64,000 nt of DNA from Vibrio rotiferianus CAIM 577 = LMG 21460 (GTDB lineage Bacteria > Pseudomonadota > Gammaproteobacteria > Enterobacterales > Vibrionaceae): assembly GCF_002741985.1 (NCBI RefSeq), contig NZ_APHW01000022.1, positions 62,001 to 126,000 on the forward strand, given 5' to 3'. The notes under the pieces were generated by a model, which saw nothing but the letters and a program-made list of their open reading frames with translations, did no database searches and had not been told where the DNA came from. This document shows positions 33,486-42,894 of this stretch, in pieces. Position numbers and translations under genes: made by a program. Position 1 is the first letter of the stretch, and each line of letters begins with the position of its first letter.

Positions 33486-34331
33486 TTACTCCAACGGTTC
33501 GGTCGGTGCTTGGTTACCCGGCTTCGGCGCGGCAAATGGAACATCTTCAAGAGCTTTAGCATTGTTCAATACTAATTCACCGACATGGAACAAACCGTAC
33601 TCGCCCGGCTTCATGCGATGCCATGTCTCATTACCCGTTAATGGCTGAGTCGCAATCACAGAAACCACATCGTTTGGCGTCGTCTCTTCTTGGAAGTTAA
33701 TCTCAACATCTTCATCCAACAGCGCTGCCTTGCCAAATGGTGCACGACGCGTGATCCAGTACAAATGGTTGGTACAGTAAGTCATCACAAACTCACCGTC
33801 GCTAAGTAGCATGTTAAATACGCCCTTCTCTTTCAGCTTATCGCAACATTCAGCTACGTAGATAAAGATCGCTTCCATATCTTGAGGAGGTTCAGGGTAC
33901 TTATCTTCCATCTGTTTTAGCAGCCAGCAAAATGCCATTTCACTGTCCGTTTGCCCAACCGGACGATGACGTCCTGTGTGCAAATCCTGATAATCAGTCA
34001 GTTGACCATTGTGTGCAAACGTCCAGTAACGTCCCCAAAGCTCGCGCGTAAACGGATGGGTATTCTCTAGATTCACACCACCGCGGTTGGCTTGACGAAT
34101 ATGACTAATTACCGCACGACTTTTAATCGGGTAGTTTTGCACTAATTCAGCAATCTTAGAGTCACAACTTGGGTTTGGATCTTTGAAGTTACGAAACCCC
34201 TTTCCTTCATAGAAAGTAATTCCCCAACCATCACGATGCGGGCCCGTTCGACCACCGCGCTGCATCAATCCTGTAAAACTGAAACAAATATCTGTTGGAA
34301 CATTTGCGCTCATGCCGAGCAATTCACACAT
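33486..34331 (-). CDS. yafJ: Class II glutamine amidotransferase (YafJ-like)
   Basis: This 281-residue enzyme has an N-terminal nucleophile Cys2 (MCELLGMSANVPTDICFSF), the Ntn-hydrolase pattern HRDGWGITFYEG, and the FAHNGQLTD motif that binds glutamine. It is a stand-alone class II amidotransferase domain; E. coli YafJ is similar and its homologue has been linked to trimming deaminated glutathione-like amides only by weak inference. It is next to gmhA on the same strand, as in enteric bacteria (lpcA-yafJ). Substrate unknown. Confidence 0.88.
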   Translation of the reverse strand: MCELLGMSANVPTDICFSFTGLMQRGGRTGPHRDGWGITFYEGKGFRNFKDPNPSCDSKIAELVQNYPIKSRAVISHIRQANRGGVNLENTHPFTRELWGRYWTFAHNGQLTDYQDLHTGRHRPVGQTDSEMAFCWLLKQMEDKYPEPPQDMEAIFIYVAECCDKLKEKGVFNMLLSDGEFVMTYCTNHLYWITRRAPFGKAALLDEDVEINFQEETTPNDVVSVIATQPLTGNETWHRMKPGEYGLFHVGELVLNNAKALEDVPFAAPKPGNQAPTEPLE

Positions 34332-34392
34332 GGTTTAACGAACTCCTTACCTTAAAACACAACTAAGCCAGCATTCGGTTTAGTCGTAAATC

Positions 34393-34968
34393 TTATTCCA
34401 TCTCTTTTTCAATCAACTGAATGATGATGTGAATGATCTTAATGTGCACTTCTTGAATGCGGTCTGCGTAGCCAAAGTGAGGCACGCGGATCTCGATATC
34501 AGCAAGACCTGCCATCTTACCGCCATCTTTACCCGTTAGCGCAATCGTCTTCATGCCTTTCGCTTGTGCCGCTTCAATCGCTTTTAGGATGTTGCCTGAG
34601 TTGCCAGAAGTCGACAAACCAAACAGAACGTCACCCTTGCGACCAACGGCTTCTACGTAACGAGAGAATACGAAATCATAGCCAAAGTCGTTACTTACAC
34701 AAGAAAGGTGGCTTGGATCTGAAATAGCGATACCAGCGTAACCTGGGCGGTTTTCACGGTAACGACCCGTTAGCTCTTCTGCAAAGTGCATAGAGTCACA
34801 GTGAGAACCACCATTACCACACGACAACACTTTACCATCTTGCTTGAATGAGTCAGCAATCATTTTCGCTGCCGCTTCAATTTGCGCGATGTTGTGGTCA
34901 TCGCTTAAAAACTTATTCAGAACTTCAGCAGCTTCGTTTAATTCACTTCTAATCAGATCTTGGTACAT
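34393..34968 (-). CDS. gmhA: Sedoheptulose-7-phosphate isomerase GmhA
   Basis: GmhA (LpcA) makes D-glycero-D-manno-heptose 7-phosphate, the first step toward the LPS inner-core heptose. The 191-residue SIS-domain protein shows [40 protein letters not shown] and the C-terminal [13 protein letters not shown] typical of GmhA. Zinc-site residues Asp and His in [10 protein letters not shown] are kept. It precedes yafJ by 61 bases, and its transcript runs away from fadE. Confidence 0.95.
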   Translation of the reverse strand: MYQDLIRSELNEAAEVLNKFLSDDHNIAQIEAAAKMIADSFKQDGKVLSCGNGGSHCDSMHFAEELTGRYRENRPGYAGIAISDPSHLSCVSNDFGYDFVFSRYVEAVGRKGDVLFGLSTSGNSGNILKAIEAAQAKGMKTIALTGKDGGKMAGLADIEIRVPHFGYADRIQEVHIKIIHIIIQLIEKEME

Positions 34969-35326
34969 ATGATGTTCTCTTTATTATCTCGGCCACAGCC
35001 ATAAGGTTGAGCCTCTCGCTTGGCAAATTGTTCTGATGTGAAATTCACACCGGACAGTTCATTACTCTGAGTTTACCCACAAACGAGAATTAGTGTCGAT
35101 AGCGAACCAACAGATTTGGATTCATCACGATAATAAACTTGATAACTTGCTTACGAAATCATCACTCACCTCCCAACTTTAGAATTTTAACTCTACATAG
35201 ATCACTTTTCACTCAATCTTGTGTTTTACATTTATTTAATATTTTGATTACACTTATAGAACTGGTTAGACCTCTTACCAAAATACAGACGTACAACATA
35301 AATAAAGTCTGAAAAGGAAAAAACAT
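34969..35326. other. 358-bp divergent intergenic region gmhA/fadE
   Basis: AT-rich promoter region for both genes. A FadR-like operator lies at 35260-35276 next to a TATAGA-like -10 (35255-35260) for fadE. I see no small gene and no hairpin of note in the rest. Confidence 0.6.
35260..35276 (+). promoter_or_regulatory. FadR-like operator of fadE
   Basis: AACTGGTTAGACCTCTT agrees with the FadR consensus AACTGGTCNGACNTNTT at all but one defined position. It overlaps the likely -10/start region of fadE, about 50 bases before the ATG, which fits repression relieved by long-chain acyl-CoA. Confidence 0.75.
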
Positions 35327-37771
35327 ATGGACATCTTGCTCTCAATCTTAGCGATGACAGTTGTGTTAGGCGTTACGCTCTACCACAGAATGTCTCTCGT
35401 GAAATCCGTCAGCCTGCTAACTGCTGCCATGCTAGCACTGACGATCGCAGACTCAGCTGGTGTAATTGGCTGGGCTCTTTATGTACTTGCTGTTGCGGTA
35501 TTCGCCGTATCAGGAATTCGCCAATCACTGATCAGCCGTAAAGCGCTCGTCATGTTTAAGAAAGTCCTACCTGCTATGTCTCAAACCGAGAAAGAAGCAT
35601 TGGATGCAGGTACAGTATGGTGGGAAGCCGAGCTATTCAAAGGTAAGCCTGAATGGCAAAAACTACACGCCATCAAAGCACCTAAGCTGAGCAAAGAAGA
35701 GCAAGCATTCCTAGATGGTCCAGTAAATGAAGTGTGTGCCATGGTAAGTGATTACCAAGTCACTCACGAATTGGCCGACCTACCACCAGAAGTGTGGCAA
35801 TACCTGAAAGACAACAAATTCTTCGCCATGATCATCAAGAAGAAATACGGTGGCCTAGAATTCTCAGCGTACGCGCAATCTTTGGTGCTGCAAAAACTGA
35901 CGGGCGTTTCTGGCGTGCTATCGTCAACCGTTGGTGTACCTAACTCGTTAGGCCCAGGTGAGCTACTGCAACACTACGGTACTGAAGAACAAAAAGATTA
36001 CTACCTACCTCGCCTAGCAGAAGGTAAAGAGATCCCATGTTTCGCACTGACTAGCCCAGAAGCAGGCTCAGATGCGGGCTCTATTCCAGATTACGGCGTG
36101 GTATGTAAAGGCGAATGGCAAGGTGAAGAAGTCCTTGGCATGCGCCTCACTTGGAACAAGCGTTACATCACTCTAGCACCTGTCGCAACGGTACTTGGTC
36201 TTGCATTCAAACTTCGCGACCCAGAAGGCCTGCTTGGTGTTCAAGAAGATCTTGGTATCACTTGTGCTCTAATCCCAACTGACCTTAAAGGCGTTGAGAT
36301 TGGTAACCGTCACTTCCCGCTTAACGTACCATTCCAAAATGGTCCAACTCGCGGTAAAGACATCTTCGTACCGATGGACTTCATCATCGGTGGTGAAAAA
36401 ATGGCAGGCCAAGGCTGGCGTATGCTGGTTGAGTGTCTGTCAGTTGGCCGTGGTATCACGCTACCTTCAAACTCAACGGGTGGCATCAAGACAGCGGCTA
36501 TGGCAACAGGCGCTTACTCACGCATTCGTCGTCAGTTCAAACAGCCTATCGGTCACATGGAAGGCGTTGAAGAGCCATTAGCACGTCTAGGTGGTAACGC
36601 CTACGTAATGGATGCAGCAAGCAACTTAACCGTGGCAGGTATCGACCTAGGTGAAAAACCTTCGGTTATCTCGGCTATCGTGAAATACCACTGTACGCAC
36701 CGTGGTCAACAGAGCATCATCGACGCGATGGACATCGTAGGCGGTAAAGGTATCTGTATGGGTCCTTCTAACTTCCTAGCGCGTGGTTACCAAGGTGCAC
36801 CAATCGCGGTAACGGTAGAAGGTGCCAACATCCTAACTCGTTCAATGATCATCTTCGGTCAGGGCGCGATTCGTTGTCACCCTTACGTTCTTGAAGAGAT
36901 GAACGCAGCATATTCTGACGCTGGCGATGCAGTTGAGAAGTTCGACAAAGCACTAGCGGGTCACGTGAGCTTCACCATGAGTAACCTAGTTCGTAGCATC
37001 TGGTTTGGTCTAAGTGATGGTCTGGGTTCAACATCACCAACTAAAGACTCAACCAAGCGCTACTACCAACAATTGAACCGTTACAGCGCGAACCTTGCTC
37101 TGCTATCGGATATCTCAATGGCGGTATTGGGTGGTTCGTTGAAACGTAAAGAGCGCCTGTCAGCGCGCCTCGGTGACATTCTAAGTCAGCTATACCTAAG
37201 TTCTGCAACACTGAAACGCTTCGAACAGGATGGCCGCCCTGTAGAAGATTTACCATTAGTGCATTGGGGCTTGCAAGACAGCTTGAAGCAGACTGAAGCC
37301 GCGATTGATGAGTTCCTAGCGAACTTCCCGAACAAAGTGATTGGTCGTGCACTGCGCGTGTTAATCATGCCATTCGGTCGTGTACGCAAAGCGCCAAGCG
37401 ATAAGCTAGACAGCAAAGTCGCTCGTATTCTACAAACACCAAGTGCAACACGTTCACGCATTGGTCGTGGTCAATACCTAGAACCAACGGAACACAATGC
37501 TGCCGGTAAGATTGAGCTTGCACTGTCTGTGATTCTTCAAGCTGAGCCTGTGTTCGACAAAGTATGTAAAGCACAAGGTAAACGCCGTCCATTTATGAAT
37601 TTAGATATGATTGCTCAAGAAGGTCTAGAGCAAGGCGTGATCACGCAAGAAGAAGCGGAGCTGTTAAGAGAGGCTGAGCAGCATCGTCTAGATACTATTA
37701 ACGTGGATGACTTTGAACCGGAGCTATTGGCCGCAAAGCCACTGTACCCTCAGATGGAAAACGTCGCTTGA
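35327..37771 (+). CDS. fadE: Acyl-CoA dehydrogenase FadE
   Basis: FadE catalyses the first, FAD-dependent step of fatty-acid beta-oxidation. The 814-residue protein equals E. coli FadE in length. It has two N-terminal membrane segments (residues 1-60), the acyl-CoA dehydrogenase signature [20 protein letters not shown], the FAD region [20 protein letters not shown], and the long C-terminal extension found only in FadE-type enzymes. It is monocistronic with a FadR-like operator before it and a terminator after it. Confidence 0.97.
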   Translation: MDILLSILAMTVVLGVTLYHRMSLVKSVSLLTAAMLALTIADSAGVIGWALYVLAVAVFAVSGIRQSLISRKALVMFKKVLPAMSQTEKEALDAGTVWWEAELFKGKPEWQKLHAIKAPKLSKEEQAFLDGPVNEVCAMVSDYQVTHELADLPPEVWQYLKDNKFFAMIIKKKYGGLEFSAYAQSLVLQKLTGVSGVLSSTVGVPNSLGPGELLQHYGTEEQKDYYLPRLAEGKEIPCFALTSPEAGSDAGSIPDYGVVCKGEWQGEEVLGMRLTWNKRYITLAPVATVLGLAFKLRDPEGLLGVQEDLGITCALIPTDLKGVEIGNRHFPLNVPFQNGPTRGKDIFVPMDFIIGGEKMAGQGWRMLVECLSVGRGITLPSNSTGGIKTAAMATGAYSRIRRQFKQPIGHMEGVEEPLARLGGNAYVMDAASNLTVAGIDLGEKPSVISAIVKYHCTHRGQQSIIDAMDIVGGKGICMGPSNFLARGYQGAPIAVTVEGANILTRSMIIFGQGAIRCHPYVLEEMNAAYSDAGDAVEKFDKALAGHVSFTMSNLVRSIWFGLSDGLGSTSPTKDSTKRYYQQLNRYSANLALLSDISMAVLGGSLKRKERLSARLGDILSQLYLSSATLKRFEQDGRPVEDLPLVHWGLQDSLKQTEAAIDEFLANFPNKVIGRALRVLIMPFGRVRKAPSDKLDSKVARILQTPSATRSRIGRGQYLEPTEHNAAGKIELALSVILQAEPVFDKVCKAQGKRRPFMNLDMIAQEGLEQGVITQEEAELLREAEQHRLDTINVDDFEPELLAAKPLYPQMENVA

Positions 37772-37804
37772 GCGAATGATGGCTTAAACGATAAATAAGA
37801 AAGC

Positions 37805-37832
37805 AAAACGGGAGCCGAGGCTCCCGTTTTTT
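37805..37832 (+). terminator. Terminator of fadE
   Basis: AAAACGGGAGC-CGAG-GCTCCCGTTTT forms an 11-bp stem followed by more T residues on the plus strand. Confidence 0.92.
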
Positions 37833-37876
37833 ATTGAATCTCTGCTACGCACAACACGGTGTTAACAAAGAAGCGT

Positions 37877-38140
37877 TTATTCTTCGTTATCTTCTTCAAC
37901 AATAAACGACTGCTCAATTCTGCGTAGTTCTTCCTGCTCTTTCTGCTTAAGTTCTTCTTGAAGCGTCGCTTTACGTTCGTTCAATGCTTTCTTTTCTGAC
38001 TTAGTTAAGAACTTAACCGCTTTTTTATTCGCCAATGCATACGCGACGACATCTTCACCTTTTTCACGGCGTTCACTCACGCGTTGCGAAAAACGTTCAT
38101 TGTCGCGTGCTTTACGTTCAGCTGAACTTAATTTGCTCAT
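37877..38140 (-). CDS. Small highly charged helical protein, unknown function
   Basis: This 87-residue protein starts MSKLSSAERKARDNERFSQR and is about half Lys, Glu, Arg and Gln (LTKSEKKALNERKATLQEEL), ending in an acidic tail (EEDNEE). It is probably one long helix or coiled coil. The ATG at 38140 has AAGG upstream; an in-frame extension of 11 codons has no ribosome site advantage. I do not recognise the family. It stands alone, convergent with fadE. Confidence 0.65.
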   Translation of the reverse strand: MSKLSSAERKARDNERFSQRVSERREKGEDVVAYALANKKAVKFLTKSEKKALNERKATLQEELKQKEQEELRRIEQSFIVEEDNEE

Positions 38141-38299
38141 TTTTATGCCTTTAATAAGAATACAGCAGCCCAATTGCTGCCCTCAGGTAAACAAATGAGA
38201 AGTCATTCATATAGCTGATGGCGTGAGTGTAGCATAGATACTGAAAGGAACAGCTAAGCGATTGAGAACACGGTCCAAAGCCTGCTTGCCAAGCATTCT

Positions 38300-38356
38300 G
38301 TAGAGGATGAAGAAACAAACGCCCTAGCGCGCTGACAATAGATTCTTAGTCTCGCT
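38300..38356 (+). repeat. Direct repeat unit 1 (57 bp)
   Basis: It begins GTAGAGGATGAAG and ends with GATTCTTAGTCTCGCT. A second copy is at 38482-38538. The ends are identical and the middle (about ten bases) is diverged. Confidence 0.7.
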
Positions 38357-38423
38357 GGAGCTCGCCAGAATGACGATTTATTTTGAGTTATCAGACTACT
38401 ACACGCGCAGAGCTACCAGAACA

Positions 38424-38469
38424 CCGTCATTCTGAACAGTGAGGGACGAACGTGATTCAGAATCTACTA
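38424..38469. repeat. Dispersed palindromic repeat, copy 2
   Basis: It contains ATTCTGAA (38429-38436) and TTCAGAAT (38456-38463) as inverted arms. Its reverse complement reads TAGTAGATTCTGAATC at one end and then a CGTCCCTCACTGTTC centre, which aligns with the copy at 33326-33372. It sits between the two direct repeat units. Confidence 0.7.
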
Positions 38470-38481
38470 TCCAAATGCTCC

Positions 38482-38538
38482 GTAGAGGATGAAGGCACAA
38501 ACCTCTCAACACGCTGATAGCAGATTCTTAGTCTCGCT
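38482..38538 (+). repeat. Direct repeat unit 2 (57 bp)
   Basis: Same start (GTAGAGGATGAAG) and end (GATTCTTAGTCTCGCT) as unit 1 at 38300, 182 bases away. The region 38200-38560 between the small charged gene and the TIGR03503 gene is made of these units and the palindrome, with no gene seen. Confidence 0.7.
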
Positions 38539-38562
38539 AGATTGAACAAAGTATTTAAACAA

Positions 38563-38588
38563 AAAACGGAGCTAATCAGCTCCGTTTT
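38563..38588. terminator. Terminator of the TIGR03503 gene
   Basis: AAAACGGAGCT-AATC-AGCTCCGTTTT is an 11-bp stem with A/T runs on both sides. On the minus strand it lies 17 bases after position 38606, where the TIGR03503 gene would end if its frameshift were repaired. Confidence 0.9.
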
Positions 38589-38706
38589 CTAATATTTCTT
38601 TCGCCCTACTTCTTAGGTACTTCCAGCTGCATTTCTGGCATTGCATCTCGTTTCGCTTTCAGTTTACGCCACACAAACCAAACAATTAACCCCAAAATTA
38701 TGGCAA

Positions 38707-39852
38707 TCACGTTGCTACGGCAATAATTATCATGCTGCGCTTACGATCGGCTTCCCGCTGGGCAATCAATTGCTTTTCGAGCTTAATCTTACGTTGTTGC
38801 TCTAGCTCGGCCTCTTTCGCCAAACGTGCTGCTTCTATATCAACTTCTTCTACCACGCTAAACGACTGCTCGTTAATAGGAAATACTAACGCTCTCTCTG
38901 TAGCAAAATCCGTCGCGAAGATCCCACCTTTCCATGAGTACTTTCCTATCTCAGGGTCGTTATCCATCGTTAGGGTCGTGGTTAAGCCATCCGCACTAAC
39001 CACACCCTGACTAAAAGTAGTAAAGCCATCAGGTGCAATTTGCTCAACACTTACCGCGAGTGACCCCGGCAGAACCATGCCTTGCTCCCCTCGCACGACG
39101 AGTTGATGGGCTTTGTTCGCATCACGGGATTGAATAAAAGTCTTGGAAACGGGTGTTGGATAGACAAGAACGATCTGTTCTTGTGCACGCAAAAATACGC
39201 CGTTGCCAGAGGTAATGCGCGCTCGATATTTTCCGGGAGCAACATCAATGGGTAACTGCACGGTAAACACACCATCTGCGGCTTTTTCATCAAGGTTATG
39301 TCCATCATCGGCAAACTCACCGATGACAATAGGTACAGGACGAGCTTCTTTAATCAACTCATCTTCATTTTCCACATATTTGGTCAGTGTCACGCGCAAA
39401 TTGACGCGGTCTAAGAAATCACGCAAAGCCAATAACTTATCATCGGAAGTCAGGCGAGCCGTAAACTTAAGCGCTTCACTTTGATATAAACGATTTGGAA
39501 AAGTGTCTGTAGTGAGCTTTAGGTGTGAGATTAAGCGAATGTTGTTTTTAGGCGTGACTTTACCGACGGCCTGCCAAGGACCGGACATCGGTTTATCAAT
39601 AGAAATGATGTCGAGAGAGGGTTCTTGATACCAACGAACATTGTCATACTCACCCCATGAATAGTATTTTTTACCATCAGGGCGAACTAACACAACTGGT
39701 TGAGAACTTTGTTCACGATAAACCAAAAAGGTAATCTGCTCGATACTTGGATCGACACGAAAGCGGTTATCTAACAAAGACATGACGGACTCATTTGCAA
39801 AAGCGAAACAACTCCAGAACGCTAAAATAGCGACGGACAAAGCCCTCAACAT
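38707..39852 (-). CDS. TIGR03503-family envelope protein, frameshifted before its membrane anchor
   Basis: This is a 381-residue secreted protein of the TIGR03503 type, with signal peptide MLRALSVAILAFWSCFAFA, two or three beta-rich domains (for example VLVRPDGKKYYSWGEYDNVR) and a charged helix before the end (EAELEQQRKIKLEKQLIAQR). The frame stops after SMIIIAVAT. Inserting one G after GTAG (near 38714-38716) continues as GNVIAIILGLIVWFVWRKLK and ends at 38606, 34 codons further. This supplies the missing membrane segment and places the stop just before the terminator. So the intact gene is 38606-39852. It follows dnaQ by 12 bases. Function unknown. Confidence 0.82.
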   Translation of the reverse strand: MLRALSVAILAFWSCFAFANESVMSLLDNRFRVDPSIEQITFLVYREQSSQPVVLVRPDGKKYYSWGEYDNVRWYQEPSLDIISIDKPMSGPWQAVGKVTPKNNIRLISHLKLTTDTFPNRLYQSEALKFTARLTSDDKLLALRDFLDRVNLRVTLTKYVENEDELIKEARPVPIVIGEFADDGHNLDEKAADGVFTVQLPIDVAPGKYRARITSGNGVFLRAQEQIVLVYPTPVSKTFIQSRDANKAHQLVVRGEQGMVLPGSLAVSVEQIAPDGFTTFSQGVVSADGLTTTLTMDNDPEIGKYSWKGGIFATDFATERALVFPINEQSFSVVEEVDIEAARLAKEAELEQQRKIKLEKQLIAQREADRKRSMIIIAVAT

Positions 39853-39864
39853 AGTCTCTCCCTA

Positions 39865-40584
39865 TTACTGCCAAATACTATCGTTCACCAGTTCTAGTCT
39901 TTTCTGGTGCGCTTCTACTTCATCGGCAGTTGCACGCAAAACCTTTAGCGCTTTTCTTCCTTCAACACGACGAATGCCTTCTGTGCCACCATCGCTTTTG
40001 TTGGCATTGAATTCTAGACTTGTTTGTCCACCGGTCATCAGTAGGTAAACGTCGGCTAGAATCTCCGCATCGAGCAATGCCCCGTGGAGCGTACGGTGTG
40101 AGTTATCAATGCCGTAACGTTCACACAGTACGTCAAGGTTATTTCGCTTGCCCGGGAAGATTTTCTTCGCCATGGCAAGGGTATCGGTCACCTTACAGAA
40201 ATCATCCGTTTTACCGATGGTTGGATCGAGCATTTCAAACTCGTAATCCATAAAGCCGGTATCGAAGGGCGCGTTGTGGGCAACCAGCTCGGCACCTTTG
40301 ATGAAATCTAAAAACTCTTGGTGGACATTCGCATAGTCAGGCTTGTCGACGAGGAACTCATCCGTAATACCGTGAACCTCAATCGCGTCAGGCTGAATTT
40401 CACGGTCCGGTTTTAAGTAAACGTGGAAGTGACGACCAGTCAGCTTACGGTTGATGATTTCTACGGCACCGATCTCGATAATACGGTGACCCATGTAGTG
40501 CGGGCCGCCCTCGAGGTTCATACCCGTGGTTTCAGTATCGAGTACGACAATACGATTATGTTCAGAATTGCTGCTGGTATTCAT
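39865..40584 (-). CDS. dnaQ: DNA polymerase III epsilon subunit DnaQ (3'-5' proofreading exonuclease)
   Basis: DnaQ is the proofreading nuclease of the replicase; the polymerase subunit DnaE is at 49543-53022. The 239-residue protein has exonuclease motifs Exo I ([10 protein letters not shown], Asp16 and Glu18), Exo II ([15 protein letters not shown]) and Exo III ([19 protein letters not shown]), then a flexible linker and a C-terminal segment that binds the alpha subunit. It is divergent from rnhA with 58 bases between start codons, the same pair as in E. coli. Confidence 0.97.
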   Translation of the reverse strand: MNTSSNSEHNRIVVLDTETTGMNLEGGPHYMGHRIIEIGAVEIINRKLTGRHFHVYLKPDREIQPDAIEVHGITDEFLVDKPDYANVHQEFLDFIKGAELVAHNAPFDTGFMDYEFEMLDPTIGKTDDFCKVTDTLAMAKKIFPGKRNNLDVLCERYGIDNSHRTLHGALLDAEILADVYLLMTGGQTSLEFNANKSDGGTEGIRRVEGRKALKVLRATADEVEAHQKRLELVNDSIWQ

Positions 40585-40642
40585 AAGGTTATGTGTGTCA
40601 GACTATGCTTTATTAAATGTTTCGGCTAATAGTACCAAAAAT

Positions 40643-41107
40643 ATGACCAAACACGTTGAGATTTTCACTGACGGATCTTGTTTAGGCAATCCGGGACCAG
40701 GTGGTTACGGCATTGTTCTGCGTTACAAACAAACGGAAAAGACCCTAGCGAAAGGCTACACTCTGACAACCAATAACCGCATGGAAATGTTGGCTGCAGT
40801 GGTAGCACTGCAAACGTTAAAAGAGCCATGCCAAGTGACGTTAACAACGGACAGCCAGTACGTGCGTCAAGGTATTACGCAATGGATTCACAACTGGAAA
40901 AAACGTGGTTGGAAAACGGCAGATAAAAAACCAGTGAAGAATGCCGACTTATGGCAAGCTCTGGACAAAGAAACTGCTCGCCATCAAGTTGATTGGCATT
41001 GGGTGAAGGGCCACGCAGGTCATCGAGAGAATGAAATCTGTGATGAGTTAGCACGTACAGCCGCTGAGAACCCAACTGAAGAAGATACGGGTTACCAAGC
41101 GTCTTAG
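40643..41107 (+). CDS. rnhA: Ribonuclease HI RnhA
   Basis: RnhA cuts RNA in RNA:DNA hybrids such as Okazaki primers and R-loops. The 154-residue protein starts [20 protein letters not shown] with the first catalytic Asp, and has [13 protein letters not shown] (Glu), LTTDSQYV (Asp) and [18 protein letters not shown] (His and Asp). I chose the ATG at 40643, giving the usual length; a longer in-frame start would overlap dnaQ on the other strand. The stop overlaps the convergent methyltransferase stop by four bases. Confidence 0.96.
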   Translation: MTKHVEIFTDGSCLGNPGPGGYGIVLRYKQTEKTLAKGYTLTTNNRMEMLAAVVALQTLKEPCQVTLTTDSQYVRQGITQWIHNWKKRGWKTADKKPVKNADLWQALDKETARHQVDWHWVKGHAGHRENEICDELARTAAENPTEEDTGYQAS

Positions 41108-41859
41108 TTTTTGCTACTGGATACCTTTTTCACTGCACTGCCCTCTCTGTTCATCACACCTAGTGGTGTTAGCTTTCTCTTCAAGCGCCAATGTGGCTTG
41201 ATAGGTTTGAGAGGGTACGTTCGTTTACGAGCGACGATGTAATACAAACTTCCCGCTGGTGATGCCCAATCACCTAAACTGTTCTCTAGCCAAGTCCACA
41301 TGGTTTTGTAACGCGTCATTGGAAACAGTGCGTAACGATCACAATGAATCACTTGATAGTTCAGTACGCCCAGCCAGTCTTTGATGCGGTTTGTAGTGAA
41401 CATACGCCCACTCCACGGCAAATTATTTCTTCGCCAAGGCAGTAAACTTGCTAAGCCAGTGAGACTGATCGGATTAAAACCCGTAATAATAAGATAACCA
41501 TCATCCATCATGACGCGATCAACTTCACGTAGCAGTCGATGGGGATCACTTGCATAGTCAAGCTGATGAGCAAGCACGACAACATCAAAGCTTTTTTCTA
41601 AAAAGGGCAATTCGTAACCATCTGCGATGACATTATGCAACGGGTTCTGGATATCTACGTTGACTTGGTGTTGAATGTTACAACTACAGCTGGTTAGCTC
41701 ACAGCTCAAGCCACCCAATTTCAGCATGTGGTAACCGAACAACTTCGGACACCATTCATCAAGTCGGGTTTGGATTGACTCAAGTACCCACGGCCCATTG
41801 TTCATCTCTGACCAAGTCGACGGGTACTGTATAGTTTTGTTGCTGAGTGCTGGTTTCAT
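41104..41859 (-). CDS. Class I SAM-dependent methyltransferase (YafS-like)
   Basis: This 251-residue protein has a Rossmann methyltransferase core. Post-motif I features include [20 protein letters not shown] and [20 protein letters not shown], as in UbiE/YafS-type enzymes, and a C-terminal basic region ([11 protein letters not shown]). Motif I itself is weak ([12 protein letters not shown] has no GxGxG), so activity is uncertain. The position between rnhA and gloB matches E. coli yafS. Substrate unknown. Confidence 0.82.
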   Translation of the reverse strand: MKPALSNKTIQYPSTWSEMNNGPWVLESIQTRLDEWCPKLFGYHMLKLGGLSCELTSCSCNIQHQVNVDIQNPLHNVIADGYELPFLEKSFDVVVLAHQLDYASDPHRLLREVDRVMMDDGYLIITGFNPISLTGLASLLPWRRNNLPWSGRMFTTNRIKDWLGVLNYQVIHCDRYALFPMTRYKTMWTWLENSLGDWASPAGSLYYIVARKRTYPLKPIKPHWRLKRKLTPLGVMNREGSAVKKVSSSKN

Positions 41860-41898
41860 TAACCACCTGACTATTAAAAGGGTGACGGAGAACGAATC

Positions 41899-42657
41899 GT
41901 GTTAGAGATCAAAAGCATACCCGCATTTAATGATAATTACATCTGGCTGATACAAAATAGCGACAAGCGTTGTGCTGTGGTCGATCCGGGCGATGCTAAG
42001 CCAGTATTAGAATATTTGCAGGCTAATGAATTAACTTTAGAAGCGATCTTAATTACACACCACCACAACGATCACATTGGTGGCGTTCCAGATTTAGTTC
42101 GTGCTTTTCCTGACGTTTCTGTTGTGGGCCCGAAAGCAGAACCGATTCCAACCTTAACCAACGCCATGGAAGAAGGCGACAAACTCGACCTGTTTGGTGA
42201 AATTTTCATGGTGCTTGGCTTACCTGGCCACACTTTGGGCCACATTGGTTATGTAGGTGACAGCAAATTGTTCTGTGGTGACGTGCTATTTTCTGCAGGT
42301 TGTGGGCGTATATTTGAAGGTTCTCCAGCACAAATGTTTGAGTCTTTGAGTAAAATCGCTGCTCTTCCTGAAGAAACGGAAGTTTTTTGTGCTCATGAGT
42401 ACACTGCAAGTAACGTGGCATTTGCACTCGCCGTCGAGCCAGACAACGAGCAGTTGCGCCAATACAGAGATGATGTAAACCGCCTACGCGCACTTAATAT
42501 ACCGACGCTTCCAACCACACTACGTAGAGAAAAATGGATCAACCCATTCTTGCGTACAAACAATCCTGAAGTGGTTAAATCAGTCGCCAATCGCATTGAA
42601 AATAGCGATCCAGTCTCGGTTTTTACAGCTTTACGTGAGTGGAAGAACGAGTTTTAA
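41899..42657 (+). CDS. gloB: Hydroxyacylglutathione hydrolase GloB (glyoxalase II), GTG start
   Basis: GloB hydrolyses S-lactoylglutathione to lactate and glutathione in methylglyoxal detoxification. The 252-residue metallo-beta-lactamase fold has the metal motif [10 protein letters not shown], the His in [13 protein letters not shown], the Asp in [14 protein letters not shown] and the final His in FCAHEYT. It starts at GTG with GGAG upstream. It is divergent from the methyltransferase gene by 39 bases, so promoters overlap. Confidence 0.96.
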   Translation: MLEIKSIPAFNDNYIWLIQNSDKRCAVVDPGDAKPVLEYLQANELTLEAILITHHHNDHIGGVPDLVRAFPDVSVVGPKAEPIPTLTNAMEEGDKLDLFGEIFMVLGLPGHTLGHIGYVGDSKLFCGDVLFSAGCGRIFEGSPAQMFESLSKIAALPEETEVFCAHEYTASNVAFALAVEPDNEQLRQYRDDVNRLRALNIPTLPTTLRREKWINPFLRTNNPEVVKSVANRIENSDPVSVFTALREWKNEF

Positions 42658-42709
42658 CCTTTTTCTGCTTGTAACCTCCAAAAACGCAAGTATTATCATC
42701 TGCTGTTTG

Positions 42710-42730
42710 AGAAGCGCCTTGTGCGCTTCT
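42710..42730 (+). terminator. Terminator of gloB
   Basis: AGAAGCGC-CTTGT-GCGCTTCT is a perfect 8-bp stem followed by ATTGTTTT on the plus strand. Confidence 0.75.
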
Positions 42731-42894
42731 ATTGTTTTGGAGGGAGCGCATATCATTGCAATTCGCTCCAATGCATAGGTGAGACCTTCTCATCCATTTG
42801 TAAGTAATAAATTGTCTATTATCTTGTGACTGCCACGTACAGAAGCTGCGCGACAGGCAGGAGAAGATAAACAGGCCCTAAATAGGCTGAATCC

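Noticed and set aside
42731..42762. GGAGCG/CGCTCC inverted repeat after gloB
   Set aside because: Six-base arms with a wide centre, next to a better terminator; likely chance.
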